A stretch of DNA of 38,911 nt from Synergistaceae bacterium (GCA_031280275.1 JAITGX010000110.1:1-38911), one strand, 5' to 3'; positions 16,386 to 24,659 are shown, numbered from the stretch's first letter. The notes: generated by a model not told the origin, from the letters alone. Translations and numbers: made by a program.

Positions 16386-16414
16386 TATTGACCTCCAAAC
16401 AATTTACCAAAGTA
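16386..16414 (+). promoter_or_regulatory. Candidate nadE promoter
   Basis: TTGACC, 17 bases, AGTAAT. The -10 match is weak. It lies between repeat copy E and nadE. Confidence 0.35.
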
Positions 16415-16451
16415 ATTCGCGCCCCTCATCGACACAACGAAAGAGGTAATC

Positions 16452-16482
16452 GTTCATAGTTCATCAGTTCATCAGTTCATTA
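16452..16482. repeat. Short octanucleotide tandem repeat before nadE
   Basis: AGTTCATC occurs as three adjacent copies, the last ending in T, with a further partial copy upstream. It lies between the putative promoter and the nadE ribosome binding site (GGGGAGG), so unit number would change leader length. Confidence 0.8.
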
Positions 16483-16501
16483 ACGGGGAGGATTTTTAAT
16501 T

Positions 16502-17245
16502 TTGAGTGAGAACTATATCCGTGAACCTGGCGGCGTGGTGGCCTTTATTGAAAAGTGGATGGCCTCCCAGGTGGAGGAGGCCGGGGCGAAGGGGATCGTG
16601 GTGGGGTTGAGCGGGGGTATCGATTCCGCGGTAGTGGCGGCCATCGCCTGGCGGGTTTTCAAAGAGGGCGCGCTGGGAGTTATCATGCCCTGCCACAGCA
16701 ACCCGGCCGACAAGACCGACGCTTTACTGGTGGCCAGGCATCTGGGTCTGCCCTGCAAAGTGGTGGACCTCACGGCCGCTTTCGACGTGTTAACGGACGC
16801 GCTGGCAAAGGGGGAGACGCCCCTGACCGACATGGCCCGTGCCAACTTGAAGGCACGGCTTCGCATGACGACCCTTTACGGAGCCGCCCAGTCCACGTCT
16901 CGTCTGGTATGTGGCACCGGGAACCGCTCGGAGTGGGAAATGGGCTACTTTACAAAATATGGGGACGCCGGGTCGGACCTTCTGCCCCTGCTGAACCTGT
17001 TGAAGTGCGAGGTGCGGGCCGCAGCGCGCTGGCTGGAACTCCCGGAGGCCATCATAACACGGGCGCCGACAGCGGGCCTATGGGCGGGCCAGACCGACGA
17101 GGGCGAGATGGGCTTCACTTACGACGAGCTGGACCGCTACTTGGCCACAGGCGAGGCCGCACCTGAAACAATCCGCAAGATCCAAGCCCTGCAAGCAAAA
17201 AGCGAGCACAAGCGCCGGCCCGTCCCATCTTGTAAGATTGAGTAG
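16502..17245 (+). CDS. nadE: NAD synthetase (ammonia-dependent, short form)
   Basis: A 247-residue enzyme that amidates nicotinic acid adenine dinucleotide to NAD with ATP and ammonia. The ATP-pyrophosphatase loop SGGIDS lies at residues 37-42. The substrate-binding stretch GTGNRSEWEMGYFTKYGD lies near 140-157, and APTAGLWAGQTDEGEMGFTYDELD follows, all typical of NadE. No glutaminase domain is present, so free ammonia is the nitrogen donor. The start is TTG at 16502 with GGGGAGG about a dozen bases upstream. An octamer repeat and a palindromic element lie in the leader region. Confidence 0.93.
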   Translation: MSENYIREPGGVVAFIEKWMASQVEEAGAKGIVVGLSGGIDSAVVAAIAWRVFKEGALGVIMPCHSNPADKTDALLVARHLGLPCKVVDLTAAFDVLTDALAKGETPLTDMARANLKARLRMTTLYGAAQSTSRLVCGTGNRSEWEMGYFTKYGDAGSDLLPLLNLLKCEVRAAARWLELPEAIITRAPTAGLWAGQTDEGEMGFTYDELDRYLATGEAAPETIRKIQALQAKSEHKRRPVPSCKIE

Positions 17246-17314
17246 TAAATCCAGTGAAGAAAGATGTATACTTGTGTACGAAAAACGTAAAAAACTCATC
17301 ATGAGGTGATTTTT

Positions 17315-18064
17315 TTGTCGGGACATTCCAAGTGGGCAAACATCAAGCACAGGAAGGCGGCCCAGGACGCCAAACGCGGCAACCTGTTCCAGAAGCTGGT
17401 GCGGGCGATCATTGTAGCGGCCAAGGAGGGAGGCGGCGATCCTTCCATGAATATACGCCTCAAGACCGCTATTGAGCGAGCTAAGGCCGTCAGTGTTCCC
17501 ATGGACAACATCACGAAGGGAATCAAACGGGGTACGGGCGAGATTGAGGGCGCCGCTTACGAGGAACTCACCTACGAGGCTTATGGACCTGGGGGCGTCG
17601 CCGTCCTGATTGAGGTGATGACCGATAACCGCAACCGCACCACCCCTGAGATACGTGCGCTCCTGGCCCGCAACGGCGGGCAGATGGGTGAGTCCGGCAG
17701 CGTGGCCTGGATGTTCGAACGAAAGGGAGTGCTGGAGATCAAGGGCAGACTGGACGAGGACGCCCTTCTGTCCTGCGGGCTAGAGGCAGGCATGACCGAC
17801 ATGGAATCCTCTGACGAGGGTTACACCCTTTACTGCGAACCCTCCAACCTGCAAACCCTGAAAGAGGCTCTGGAAAAGGCAAAGTACGCCGTCGAAAGCG
17901 CGGAAACACCCATGGTACCCAAGACGCCCGTGGAGATCGCCGACGCCGACACCGCCCGCAAGATCATTCGGCTGATTGACGTGCTGGAAGAACACGACGA
18001 CACCCAGAACGTCTACTTCAACTTTGACATTCCGGACGACGTGGCCGCTCAGATCGAGGAATAG
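17315..18064 (+). CDS. yebC: YebC/PmpR-family protein (ribosome/transcription-associated)
   Basis: A 249-residue YebC/PmpR/TACO1-family protein. The start is TTG at 17315, because translation from there gives the canonical SGHSKWANIKHRKAAQDAKRG, and TGAGGTG lies about seven bases upstream; an in-frame GTG at 17306 lies within that ribosome binding site. Later signatures are EGAAYEELTYEAYGPGGVA, TDNRNRT and NGGQMGESGSVAWMF. Members were described as transcription regulators and more recently as factors helping ribosomes translate difficult sequences. It sits directly before ruvC, one base apart, a common arrangement in bacteria. Confidence 0.92.
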   Translation: MSGHSKWANIKHRKAAQDAKRGNLFQKLVRAIIVAAKEGGGDPSMNIRLKTAIERAKAVSVPMDNITKGIKRGTGEIEGAAYEELTYEAYGPGGVAVLIEVMTDNRNRTTPEIRALLARNGGQMGESGSVAWMFERKGVLEIKGRLDEDALLSCGLEAGMTDMESSDEGYTLYCEPSNLQTLKEALEKAKYAVESAETPMVPKTPVEIADADTARKIIRLIDVLEEHDDTQNVYFNFDIPDDVAAQIEE

Positions 18065-18065
18065 G

Positions 18066-18593
18066 GTGGAACCTGGCCTCGTGTGTCTGGGGGTGGACCC
18101 TGGGCTGGCGCGCCTGGGTTACGGTCTGGTGAGGCAGTTCGGCTCTTCCTTTCGGGTGTTGGCTTTCGGGTGCGTCGAGACGGAGTCCGGCATGGCCTTC
18201 ACTCAGCGGCTTCTCCGGTTGTACGAGGTCCTCGGGGAGCAGCTCGAAGCCTTTCGGCTCGCGGGTTGCTCCCCAGATTTTATGTGCGTGGAGCGCCTCT
18301 TTTTTGGGCGTAACATCACCACTGCGGAGTTCGTCTGGCAGGCGCGGGGTGCGGTGCTGCTCCTGGCCGCACAGCAAGGGCTCGACGTCCTGGAGCCTAA
18401 ACCCAGTCAGGTGAAAATGGCCGTCTGCGGGACGGGCAGCGCCGACAAGACCCAGGTACAGAGGATGGTACAGCGCCTTCTGGCCCTTGATGAGCTTCCC
18501 AAGCCTGACGACGCCGCCGACGCCTTAGCCGTGGCCCTGACGGGCTTGGCCTATTACAGCCATCAAAGGAGAATGGGACATGGAGCGAGTTGA
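18066..18593 (+). CDS. ruvC: Holliday junction endonuclease RuvC
   Basis: A 175-residue RuvC, which cuts four-way junctions moved by RuvAB. The start GTG at 18066 immediately follows the yebC stop (TAGGGTG). Active-site acidic residues are visible: D11 (GVDPGLARLGYG), E76 (VERLFFGRN), and D149/D152 in PDDAADALAVAL. Length matches the family (about 173). The frame is open upstream, but the residues before this start match nothing in RuvC. It overlaps the SUKH gene by 14 bases. Confidence 0.94.
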   Translation: MEPGLVCLGVDPGLARLGYGLVRQFGSSFRVLAFGCVETESGMAFTQRLLRLYEVLGEQLEAFRLAGCSPDFMCVERLFFGRNITTAEFVWQARGAVLLLAAQQGLDVLEPKPSQVKMAVCGTGSADKTQVQRMVQRLLALDELPKPDDAADALAVALTGLAYYSHQRRMGHGAS

Positions 18594-19254
18594 CCGCGCG
18601 GCGGAAAAGTTGGCCCGGCTGAAAAAATCCGACGCGGAACGCAAGGTTTTCGGGGCTGCTTTCCACAAATACACCTTGAACCCGACACTTACCGAAGAGA
18701 CCGTCGTGACCTTCGAACGGGAGCACGGCGTCCGCCTGCCGGAGGAGTACCGCTTGTACCTCCTTCGGGTTGCCAACGGCGGCGCGGGGCCCTTTTACGG
18801 ACTCCTGGCCTTGGAGGACAACGATGACATTACCGTACACATGAGTGCTCCGTTTCCCCTTACGGCGGACAGGCCCTTCGTCATGCCGGAACTATACGAG
18901 GAAATCGGCGCGCGCGCCGGAGGCATGGACGAGGCGGAGGAGTTCAGGGAGCGAATGCTGGAGGAACATTTCACCAAAGTGAACAGCGGCGTGACCTACC
19001 TGGCCCACGAGGGCTGCGGAATGTACAGCGTCCTGGCCGTGAAGGGCGCGGAATACGGAAACGTGTGGTACGTGGACCTGGCCAACGACGCGGGCGCGTT
19101 TCCCTTGGTCGATCCCAAGAGCGGAAAATCCTTGGATTTCTTGTCCTGGTTCGAGCTGTGGCTGGACGCAGCCCTCTCCATGATGGAGGAAGGCGGCCGG
19201 GAGCTGGAGGGCTACAGCTATTTCATTCCTGAATCCGCCGCGGCGCGTTTATGA
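18580..19254 (+). CDS. SUKH (SMI1/KNR4) domain protein inside the ruv operon
   Basis: A 224-residue soluble protein with a SUKH-1-like core. Visible landmarks are LTEETVVTFEREHGVRLPEEY followed by LLRVANGGAGPFYGLLALED (about residues 35-85), then a helical insert and a beta-rich end (WYVDLANDAGAFPLVDPKSG, LDFLSWFELWLDAALS). SUKH proteins are best known as immunity proteins against polymorphic and nuclease toxins, but many are stand-alone and of unknown role. The gene overlaps ruvC by 14 bases and ruvA by 4 bases (ATGA), so it is made together with the resolvase. No toxin gene is next to it. A part in recombination or a moonlighting immunity function is open. Confidence 0.8.
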   Translation: MERVDRAAEKLARLKKSDAERKVFGAAFHKYTLNPTLTEETVVTFEREHGVRLPEEYRLYLLRVANGGAGPFYGLLALEDNDDITVHMSAPFPLTADRPFVMPELYEEIGARAGGMDEAEEFRERMLEEHFTKVNSGVTYLAHEGCGMYSVLAVKGAEYGNVWYVDLANDAGAFPLVDPKSGKSLDFLSWFELWLDAALSMMEEGGRELEGYSYFIPESAAARL

Positions 19255-19853
19255 TTCGCTCTCTTTGCGGTGAAGTGCTTTCGACGACGGAGACGTCGGT
19301 TATCCTGGACGTAAACGGCTTGGGGTTTGACGTGCTGTGCTCCAGGGGGGCGCTGGCACTCTGCCGCCCCGGCGAACGGGCGCGCCTTACCGCGTACTTA
19401 CAGGTCTCGGAGGCGGGGGCGTTTCTTTTTGGGTTCGCGGACGAGACGGAACGGGAGCTTTTCCTGAAAATCACCGCGATCAAGGGGATCGGGGGCCGCA
19501 CAGCCATGACCATTTTGGGCGTTCTTTCGGCAGAGGACGTCATTCGCGCCGCCGCCCTGGCCGACGTGGCCGCGTTCACCCGCGTGCCCGGCGTCGGACG
19601 CAAGACAGCGGAGCGGCTCTGCTTTGAACTCAAAAACGCTGTTCCCCAAAATCTGGCCCTGTCGGGAGGGGCTGCCGCGCCGTCGGGCCGGGTGGCGGAC
19701 ACCGTGGCGGACGCTTTGCGGGCGCTGGGTTTCACCCAGGTTGATGCGGCGGGGGCGCTGGGCGTTGTCCGCGCGGCGCTGGGCGAAGATTTCGACAAGC
19801 TGGACGAGGAGAAACTTTTGAAGGCCGCGCTGAAAGAGCTGCAGCGCAAATAG
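19251..19853 (+). CDS. ruvA: Holliday junction DNA helicase subunit RuvA
   Basis: A 200-residue RuvA, which binds the four-way junction and loads RuvB. The OB-fold N-terminal domain begins MIRSLCGEVLSTTETSVIL. Two helix-hairpin-helix elements follow (ITAIKGIGGRTAMTIL at about residues 73-88 and FTRVPGVGRKTAERLCFELK at about 105-124). A flexible linker leads to the C-terminal RuvB-binding three-helix domain (VADALRALGFTQVDA). Length is typical. The start overlaps the SUKH gene stop by four bases. An octamer repeat separates it from ruvB. Confidence 0.95.
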   Translation: MIRSLCGEVLSTTETSVILDVNGLGFDVLCSRGALALCRPGERARLTAYLQVSEAGAFLFGFADETERELFLKITAIKGIGGRTAMTILGVLSAEDVIRAAALADVAAFTRVPGVGRKTAERLCFELKNAVPQNLALSGGAAAPSGRVADTVADALRALGFTQVDAAGALGVVRAALGEDFDKLDEEKLLKAALKELQRK

Positions 19854-19893
19854 GCAAAAAGGCAAAAAGGCAAAAAGGCGAAAAGGCAGAAAG
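19853..19893. repeat. Octanucleotide tandem repeat between ruvA and ruvB
   Basis: Five adjacent octamers, GGCAAAAA three times then GGCGAAAA and GGCAGAAA, begin at the last base of the ruvA stop codon. They end just before the ruvB ribosome binding site (GGAGG). Copy number would alter ruvA-ruvB spacing. Confidence 0.85.
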
Positions 19894-19910
19894 CTGGAGG
19901 GACTGTTTCG

Positions 19911-20960
19911 ATGCCGGAAGAAAAAAGAACGAATCCCGAACCCCGTTTCTTCTCGCCCCTCCGCGACCCGGAGGACTTGACCCTCCGTCCGGTCACGCTG
20001 GACGCTTTCATCGGGCAGGAGAAGGTGCGGGAAAAGCTGCGGATTTACGTCCAAGCCGCCAAGGGTCGGGGGGAGCCCCTGGATCACGCTCTGTTCTACG
20101 GGCCGCCGGGCCTGGGCAAGACCACTCTGGCGGGCATTGTCGCACGGGAAATGGGCGGGCAGCTCCGCGTCACCACGGGGCCAGCCCTGGAGCGCGCGGG
20201 GGACTTGGCCGCCATTGTCTCCAACGTGGAAAAGAACGACGTGCTGTTTATCGATGAAATCCACCGCCTTCCCGCACAGGTGGAGGAAATCCTCTATCCC
20301 GCCATGGAGGACTTTTCCCTTCACATCGTCGTGGGCAAGGGGCCGCTGGCCAAGACCATATGCCTTTCCCTGCCGCGTTTCACCCTCTGCGGCGCGACCA
20401 CCCGCCTGGGGCTGCTCACCTCACCTCTGCGGGCGCGCTTTGGCATTGTGGAGCAGCTTTCCCTTTACACAGAACGGGAACTGACGCTCATCGTCCTCCG
20501 AGGCGGGCGAGCGTTGGGCGTGGAGGTTCTGGATGATGCCGCGGCGGAGGTGGCGAAACGCTCGCGAGGCACGCCGCGGGTGGCCCTGCGCTTGCTGCGG
20601 CGCGTGCGGGACGTGGCCGCGGTGAAAGGCACGGGCGTCATCACGGCGGAGATGGCCGACCGGGCCATGAACATGCTGGACATTGACCCAGAGGGGTTGG
20701 ACGAGGGCGACCGCCGGATACTTTCTACGATCATCGACCTCTTCTCAGGCGGTCCCGTGGGGCTCTCCACCATAGCGGCCGCCCTGAACGAGGACACCCA
20801 GACCATTGAGGACATCTACGAGCCCTACCTCATCCAAAAAGGCCTCCTTGAGCGCACCCCCCGCGGCCGCCGCGCCACACCCGCCGCCTACGCCTGCCTG
20901 GGCAGGGCGATTCCCTTCTCCTCCGTCAAGACCTTGCCCTTGGAAGACGAGAAGTGCTGA
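19911..20960 (+). CDS. ruvB: Holliday junction branch-migration ATPase RuvB
   Basis: A 349-residue AAA+ motor that drives branch migration with RuvA. Walker A is GPPGLGKT (residues 64-71), Walker B FIDEIHRL (D115-E116), sensor 1 CGATTRLG, and the arginine-finger region is SPLRARFG. The C-terminal winged helix includes [27 protein letters not shown] and ends [10 protein letters not shown]. The ATG follows CTGGAGG. Length fits the family. A perfect palindrome lies about 90 bases after the stop. Confidence 0.96.
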   Translation: MPEEKRTNPEPRFFSPLRDPEDLTLRPVTLDAFIGQEKVREKLRIYVQAAKGRGEPLDHALFYGPPGLGKTTLAGIVAREMGGQLRVTTGPALERAGDLAAIVSNVEKNDVLFIDEIHRLPAQVEEILYPAMEDFSLHIVVGKGPLAKTICLSLPRFTLCGATTRLGLLTSPLRARFGIVEQLSLYTERELTLIVLRGGRALGVEVLDDAAAEVAKRSRGTPRVALRLLRRVRDVAAVKGTGVITAEMADRAMNMLDIDPEGLDEGDRRILSTIIDLFSGGPVGLSTIAAALNEDTQTIEDIYEPYLIQKGLLERTPRGRRATPAAYACLGRAIPFSSVKTLPLEDEKC

Positions 20961-21052
20961 AAATCTTGAGACTCTCAAAAACCTCGCCCGTTCTCTGTAC
21001 CCCATAGATCTTCGGCGATAGTTGAGTTCTTTGCTGGAGATACCACCAAATT

Positions 21053-21080
21053 ACTCAAGCCCCCCTAGGGGGGCTTGAGT
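21053..21080. terminator. Perfect 28-bp palindrome between convergent genes
   Basis: ACTCAAGCCCCCCTA is followed by its exact reverse complement (one shared centre), giving a fully self-complementary 28-mer between ruvB (plus) and the lipoprotein gene (minus). It has no T-run on either side, so it is not a textbook intrinsic terminator. A bidirectional terminator or a protein-binding palindrome is possible. Confidence 0.55.
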
Positions 21081-21105
21081 ACGTTATGAAATGCCGCGCT
21101 ACCGG

Positions 21106-23370
21106 TTATTGCAAGATCTTTACATCATCAATCAAAGCAGCGGAATCATAAATGCTATCCCCCACATCCCATACATGGAACTTCAAAGTTACGGTTTTAC
21201 CTTTCAGGTTTTCTGGAATTGCAAATGTCACTGTCTGCCATCCTGTGTGGTATCCTGTTAAGTCTCCTCCCGGGAAAATATCTCCTTCTAACGATAACCA
21301 TGTGGAGTGGTCAATATCCTGGTACACTAAAACAGATTCTTGCCCCGTAGAGTCAATTAATGAGGCTTGGAACTGATCGTTATAGCCCATTCCGATCCAT
21401 TCCATAGGTTCCTCCGACACATAATCATACTGAAATGAAATCTGCGTTGCGCTGGATGGAATTTTAAATTGCTGCAGAATTGTCGAGTTGCTTTCCTCCA
21501 TCGCCCCAAGTCCTGTACTGATTATGTTCATTAGTTTTCCCTCGCGTGGAGTTATTTGAGATGTCAAAGATGAAATAACCCTGACATCACCTGTTCCGTT
21601 CCAATAAATCAATCCTTCTTCAAAACCACCATTTTGGATACCTGTTGGCATAAAAACAACATCGTTCACGTTGGCGCGGAGACGATATTCGAATTTTTCC
21701 CCCTTAGGCCCCTGAGCGTAACTACCGCTTGTTGCTTCTTGATGAGCTTGTTTCAATGTCTTTCCTGCTATCATTTCCTTAATTAGTGTCTCTGAACAAT
21801 GCACCTCATATGAATTTTTGACTGTATGAGTATATCCCGTTACCGCAGCAAAACCTACACTTAAAAAGGCATCTGCAAGCTTATTATTTGGAGTTCCCGT
21901 TACACCTAATCCCTGGCAAAGCCCCAAATGAACTATACCGTTCGACTTTCCTCCAGCGTTATAGTGGGTGATAAATTTGGGAGTAACAGCAATACCCTCG
22001 GAAGTAGGTTTTAAAAGCTTAGCGTCCATATCTTTTTTCTGTTTGCTATCTGGACTACTTACACCTGTACAGATTACTGGTACTTCATCCACTACTCCGC
22101 CGTGAGAAGAAATTATCACTATTCCATATCCTGATAAATTTTTAAACCCATCTATTGTAGGCTCTATGATAGCTGGGGTTACATTAAAATTTGGCGTTGT
22201 GCTTTCATGAAGCAAGGCATACGCACCATCCACCGTATCTCCTCCAGTCCACCCACTAAACTCAGTATAAAATGGAGATATTCCACGTGTGGAGTAAGAA
22301 CCTATAACGGTCGTCTCTTGCGCTGCCAAAATCCCCACGTTTTTTTTGTTTAATGTCAGTTCTCTGAAGTTTAAGTTATACGTTTTGAGATTGTCTTGAC
22401 GAATTACACCACTACTTCTAATTTCATCTCCTTCTAAAGAAGGAATTATATAAAAAACAACACCGGATTCGTATTCCACTACAATATTATTTCCGCCATC
22501 AATCAACATCGCATTTTTTACATTCGTTGCCTCTCCCAATTCTGTCATTATCTGTGTTTTATATTGTTGGAATTGAGACTCGGTAAGTGTTCCATTAAAA
22601 TCGGGAACAATGCTCTCGACTATAACTCTTGCTTCCTCCGTTGCGTTCACGTACGCCTCTTCAGGAATATCGTTCACGACAGAAAAATACACCAGTGAGC
22701 TTCCTTTTGTAAAATCGTTGTTAAGGAAAACGCGGAAATAGTATTTCCCTGCCAATCTGGTAGTTGGCATTACATTGATTCTACCGCTATAAACTCCGTC
22801 TTGCGCGATATCGTCCCCGTCATTTACGTCTCCGTTGTCATACAGTTCGCGTACTGCTTGAATGGTGTTGCCATTTATGTCTGTTTCATAAAGAACAGCC
22901 GAGCTGATTTGCTGTGAGGGATCCACCATAACGCGCACTATAACCTCGAAAGGACTTTCATTCTCGAACGCTATTTTTTCGCTGAAATCAAGATCGCTCA
23001 AAAAAGAGGGCTCAGCAGTTACAGATGGGTATGTGACAATTACACTGCACGATACTGTCTTGCCGCTTGAATCCTTGACAAGAATAGTCGCTTCTCCGCC
23101 ATCTATAGCGAAGACTTCCGCCGTAGATTGGCTTGTTTTTTCAACCTTAATAACACCTATGGATTGAGGCGCCCATTCAATTTCACCCGAAAAATCGGCA
23201 GCTGTAATAACGCTCTTTTCCCCCACCTTAAGGTTAAGGACACTTGGAGATATAGTCAAATTACTTCCCACTAGCGGTTTATCATCTCCGCCGCCGCCTC
23301 CGCCGCAGCCTCCGGCCATCAGAACAAAGGCCATCAGCGCGGCCAGGACAAACGAACTCCAGCGTTTCAT
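21106..23370 (-). CDS. Large lipoprotein with Ig-like domain and caspase-fold (clan CD) peptidase-like domain
   Basis: A 754-residue exported protein. The signal peptide ends in a lipobox-like MAGGC (Cys22) followed by a glycine run. An Ig-like domain covers about residues 37-113. A second beta domain carries the choice-of-anchor-X type motif DNGDVNDGDDIAQDGVYSG (about 178-196). The central region shows caspase-like chemistry: GYGIVIISSHGG with His423-Gly424, then GIVHLGLCQGLG with Cys485, as in gingipain/CHAT-type peptidases. A jelly-roll-like C-terminal domain begins NGGFEEGLIYWNG near 580. I start at ATG 23370 (AGGAGGAGAG ten bases upstream), not at the in-frame start at 23421. Base composition is clearly more AT-rich than the neighbours, suggesting transfer. 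It is divergent from a serine recombinase with inverted sites between. Confidence 0.8.
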   Translation of the reverse strand: MKRWSSFVLAALMAFVLMAGGCGGGGGGDDKPLVGSNLTISPSVLNLKVGEKSVITAADFSGEIEWAPQSIGVIKVEKTSQSTAEVFAIDGGEATILVKDSSGKTVSCSVIVTYPSVTAEPSFLSDLDFSEKIAFENESPFEVIVRVMVDPSQQISSAVLYETDINGNTIQAVRELYDNGDVNDGDDIAQDGVYSGRINVMPTTRLAGKYYFRVFLNNDFTKGSSLVYFSVVNDIPEEAYVNATEEARVIVESIVPDFNGTLTESQFQQYKTQIMTELGEATNVKNAMLIDGGNNIVVEYESGVVFYIIPSLEGDEIRSSGVIRQDNLKTYNLNFRELTLNKKNVGILAAQETTVIGSYSTRGISPFYTEFSGWTGGDTVDGAYALLHESTTPNFNVTPAIIEPTIDGFKNLSGYGIVIISSHGGVVDEVPVICTGVSSPDSKQKKDMDAKLLKPTSEGIAVTPKFITHYNAGGKSNGIVHLGLCQGLGVTGTPNNKLADAFLSVGFAAVTGYTHTVKNSYEVHCSETLIKEMIAGKTLKQAHQEATSGSYAQGPKGEKFEYRLRANVNDVVFMPTGIQNGGFEEGLIYWNGTGDVRVISSLTSQITPREGKLMNIISTGLGAMEESNSTILQQFKIPSSATQISFQYDYVSEEPMEWIGMGYNDQFQASLIDSTGQESVLVYQDIDHSTWLSLEGDIFPGGDLTGYHTGWQTVTFAIPENLKGKTVTLKFHVWDVGDSIYDSAALIDDVKILQ

Positions 23371-23432
23371 ACTCACACAACTCTCCTCCTTAATTTGGCA
23401 CTTCTTAAATAATCCCACCAACGGCCCCGCCG

Positions 23433-23465
23433 CGCGTGCAAATGAGTAGACTTTTTTTCACACCG
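23433..23465. other. Candidate recombination half of an inverted pair (site 1)
   Basis: GTGCAAATGAGTAGACTTTT matches, with few differences, the reverse complement of site 2 near 23515-23550 (GTGCAAATGGGTAGACCTTT). The central dinucleotide reads AG here and CT in site 2, as expected for inversely oriented serine-recombinase sites. It lies just upstream of the lipoprotein start. Confidence 0.5.
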
Positions 23466-23514
23466 AAAAAAGGTATAAAAATTTACAGAAAGGGGAAGTG
23501 AAATGAATTAAAAA

Positions 23515-23550
23515 CGGCAGTGCACAAAGGTCTACCCATTTGCACTGCCG
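23515..23550. other. 36-bp dyad upstream of the recombinase (site 2)
   Basis: The arms CGGCAGTGCA and TGCACTGCCG are exact complements around a partly symmetrical centre reading AAAGGTCTACCCATTT. Each side of the central CT (23532-23533) can be aligned as a half-site (14 of 17 bases). This is the layout of a serine recombinase crossover site, though a hairpin or operator function is equally possible. Confidence 0.55.
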
Positions 23551-23605
23551 AAGATATTGCTATCCTTGTTGTACATCAACATATTCAAAAACAACGGAGG
23601 TCATC

Positions 23606-24208
23606 ATGAACAACAACGTCTTTGGCTACATCCGCGTATCAACTCAGGAGCAGAACACAGAACGGCAACTTATCGCCCTTAAGCCCTTTGCGATACCTAA
23701 GTCAAACCTCTATATCGACACTCAATCGGGCAAAGACTTCAAACGCCCGGCCTATCGAAAACTGATTCAGCGCTTGACCCCTGGAGACTTGCTGATCGTC
23801 AAATCCATCGACCGTTTGGGCCGCGATTACCAGGAGATCATCGAACAATGGCGCCTGATAACCCGTGAGAAAAACACCGACATCAAAGTGATCGACATGC
23901 CGCTTCTGGACACGGCTTACTGCAAAGACCTGCTTGGAACCTTCATCAGCGACCTGGTACTCCAGATACTCTCGTTTGTCGCGCAAATGGAACGCGATTG
24001 CCTCCGCCAAAGACAAACAGAAGGTATTGCCGCCGCCAAAGCTCGGGGGGTTGCGTTTGGAAAGTCTCCCCTATCCCTGCCGGAGAATTTTCCTGACCTT
24101 TTCCTGAAATGGCGCAAAGGAGAACTCTCTGCCGAAGAAACCGCCGCCCTCTGTGGATTTAGCCGCCGAACCCTTTACAACAAAACCAAAAACCTACGTG
24201 TTTCTTAA
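23606..24208 (+). CDS. Serine recombinase (resolvase/invertase family)
   Basis: A 200-residue small serine recombinase. The catalytic N-terminal domain starts FGYIRVSTQEQNTERQ with nucleophile Ser12 and Arg10. SGKDFKRPAYRKL follows, then the family's LIVKSIDRLGRDYQEI with active-site arginines near residues 68-72. The long E-helix region runs from about 100 to 140 (AQMERDCLRQRQTEGIAAAKARG). A C-terminal helix-turn-helix (LSAEETAALCGFSRRTLYNKTKN) binds DNA. ATG 23606 has CGGAGG five bases upstream. Size and layout fit Hin/Pin-type invertases and transposon resolvases, not large integrases. It is divergent from the lipoprotein gene, with two inverted site-like sequences between them, so the likely role is local inversion or resolution (inference). 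Confidence 0.9.
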   Translation: MNNNVFGYIRVSTQEQNTERQLIALKPFAIPKSNLYIDTQSGKDFKRPAYRKLIQRLTPGDLLIVKSIDRLGRDYQEIIEQWRLITREKNTDIKVIDMPLLDTAYCKDLLGTFISDLVLQILSFVAQMERDCLRQRQTEGIAAAKARGVAFGKSPLSLPENFPDLFLKWRKGELSAEETAALCGFSRRTLYNKTKNLRVS

Positions 24209-24659
24209 TTTCAACTCATATATTTGTGACACGGAAATAAACCACGAAACGCTATTAAGAATCTTTCTATTTTAAATTATCATATCTTATCAGTTATCAT
24301 ATCTCAAATATCTCCAGTGTCAATAGGTTAAATGTTTTTATTTCGAGCAAATGCATAAAAACCATAAATGCCACTTTAATTCTTGACATACTTCCCTCGC
24401 TAAGTGGATGTCTCCACTCTGAAAAAAGTTCATTACCCTCAAATTATCGTACAATAGCAGAATGAGACCCACATTTCGCAGTTCGCTGAAAATGCAGGAA
24501 AAAGGGGAGTATGTCCAGGGCAAACACATAAAAAAATCATAAACCCATAATACCACTTAATCGATAAATTTCGCATTCAAAACAATCTAGTAAGTATTTG
24601 CAAGGTTTTATCCCTTACTTGACACGTTTGCCCTGGGAGTATGTTCTGGGAGGTATATT
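24209..24659. other. AT-rich, repeat-bearing gap; possible decayed insertion element
   Basis: No convincing gene. GACATACTTCCC (about 24386-24397) and GGGGAGTATGTC (about 24507-24518) are near-perfect inverted repeats; GGGAGTATGTTC recurs near 24635. Two imperfect direct copies of a motif like GCAAATGCATAAAAACCATAAA start near 24352 and 24522. CAGGGCAAAC (24520-24529) and GTTTGCCCTG (24626-24635) are inverted. The hairpin AGTGGATGTCTCCACT lies at 24403-24418. The TTGACATACT start recalls ends of IS200/IS605-type elements, but no transposase or TnpB remains visible. Confidence 0.4.

Noticed and set aside
24338-24556. Minus-strand 72-codon frame in the AT-rich gap
   Set aside because: It is rich in hydrophobic and aromatic residues because of AT content, lacks a good ribosome binding site, and overlaps the repeat cluster.
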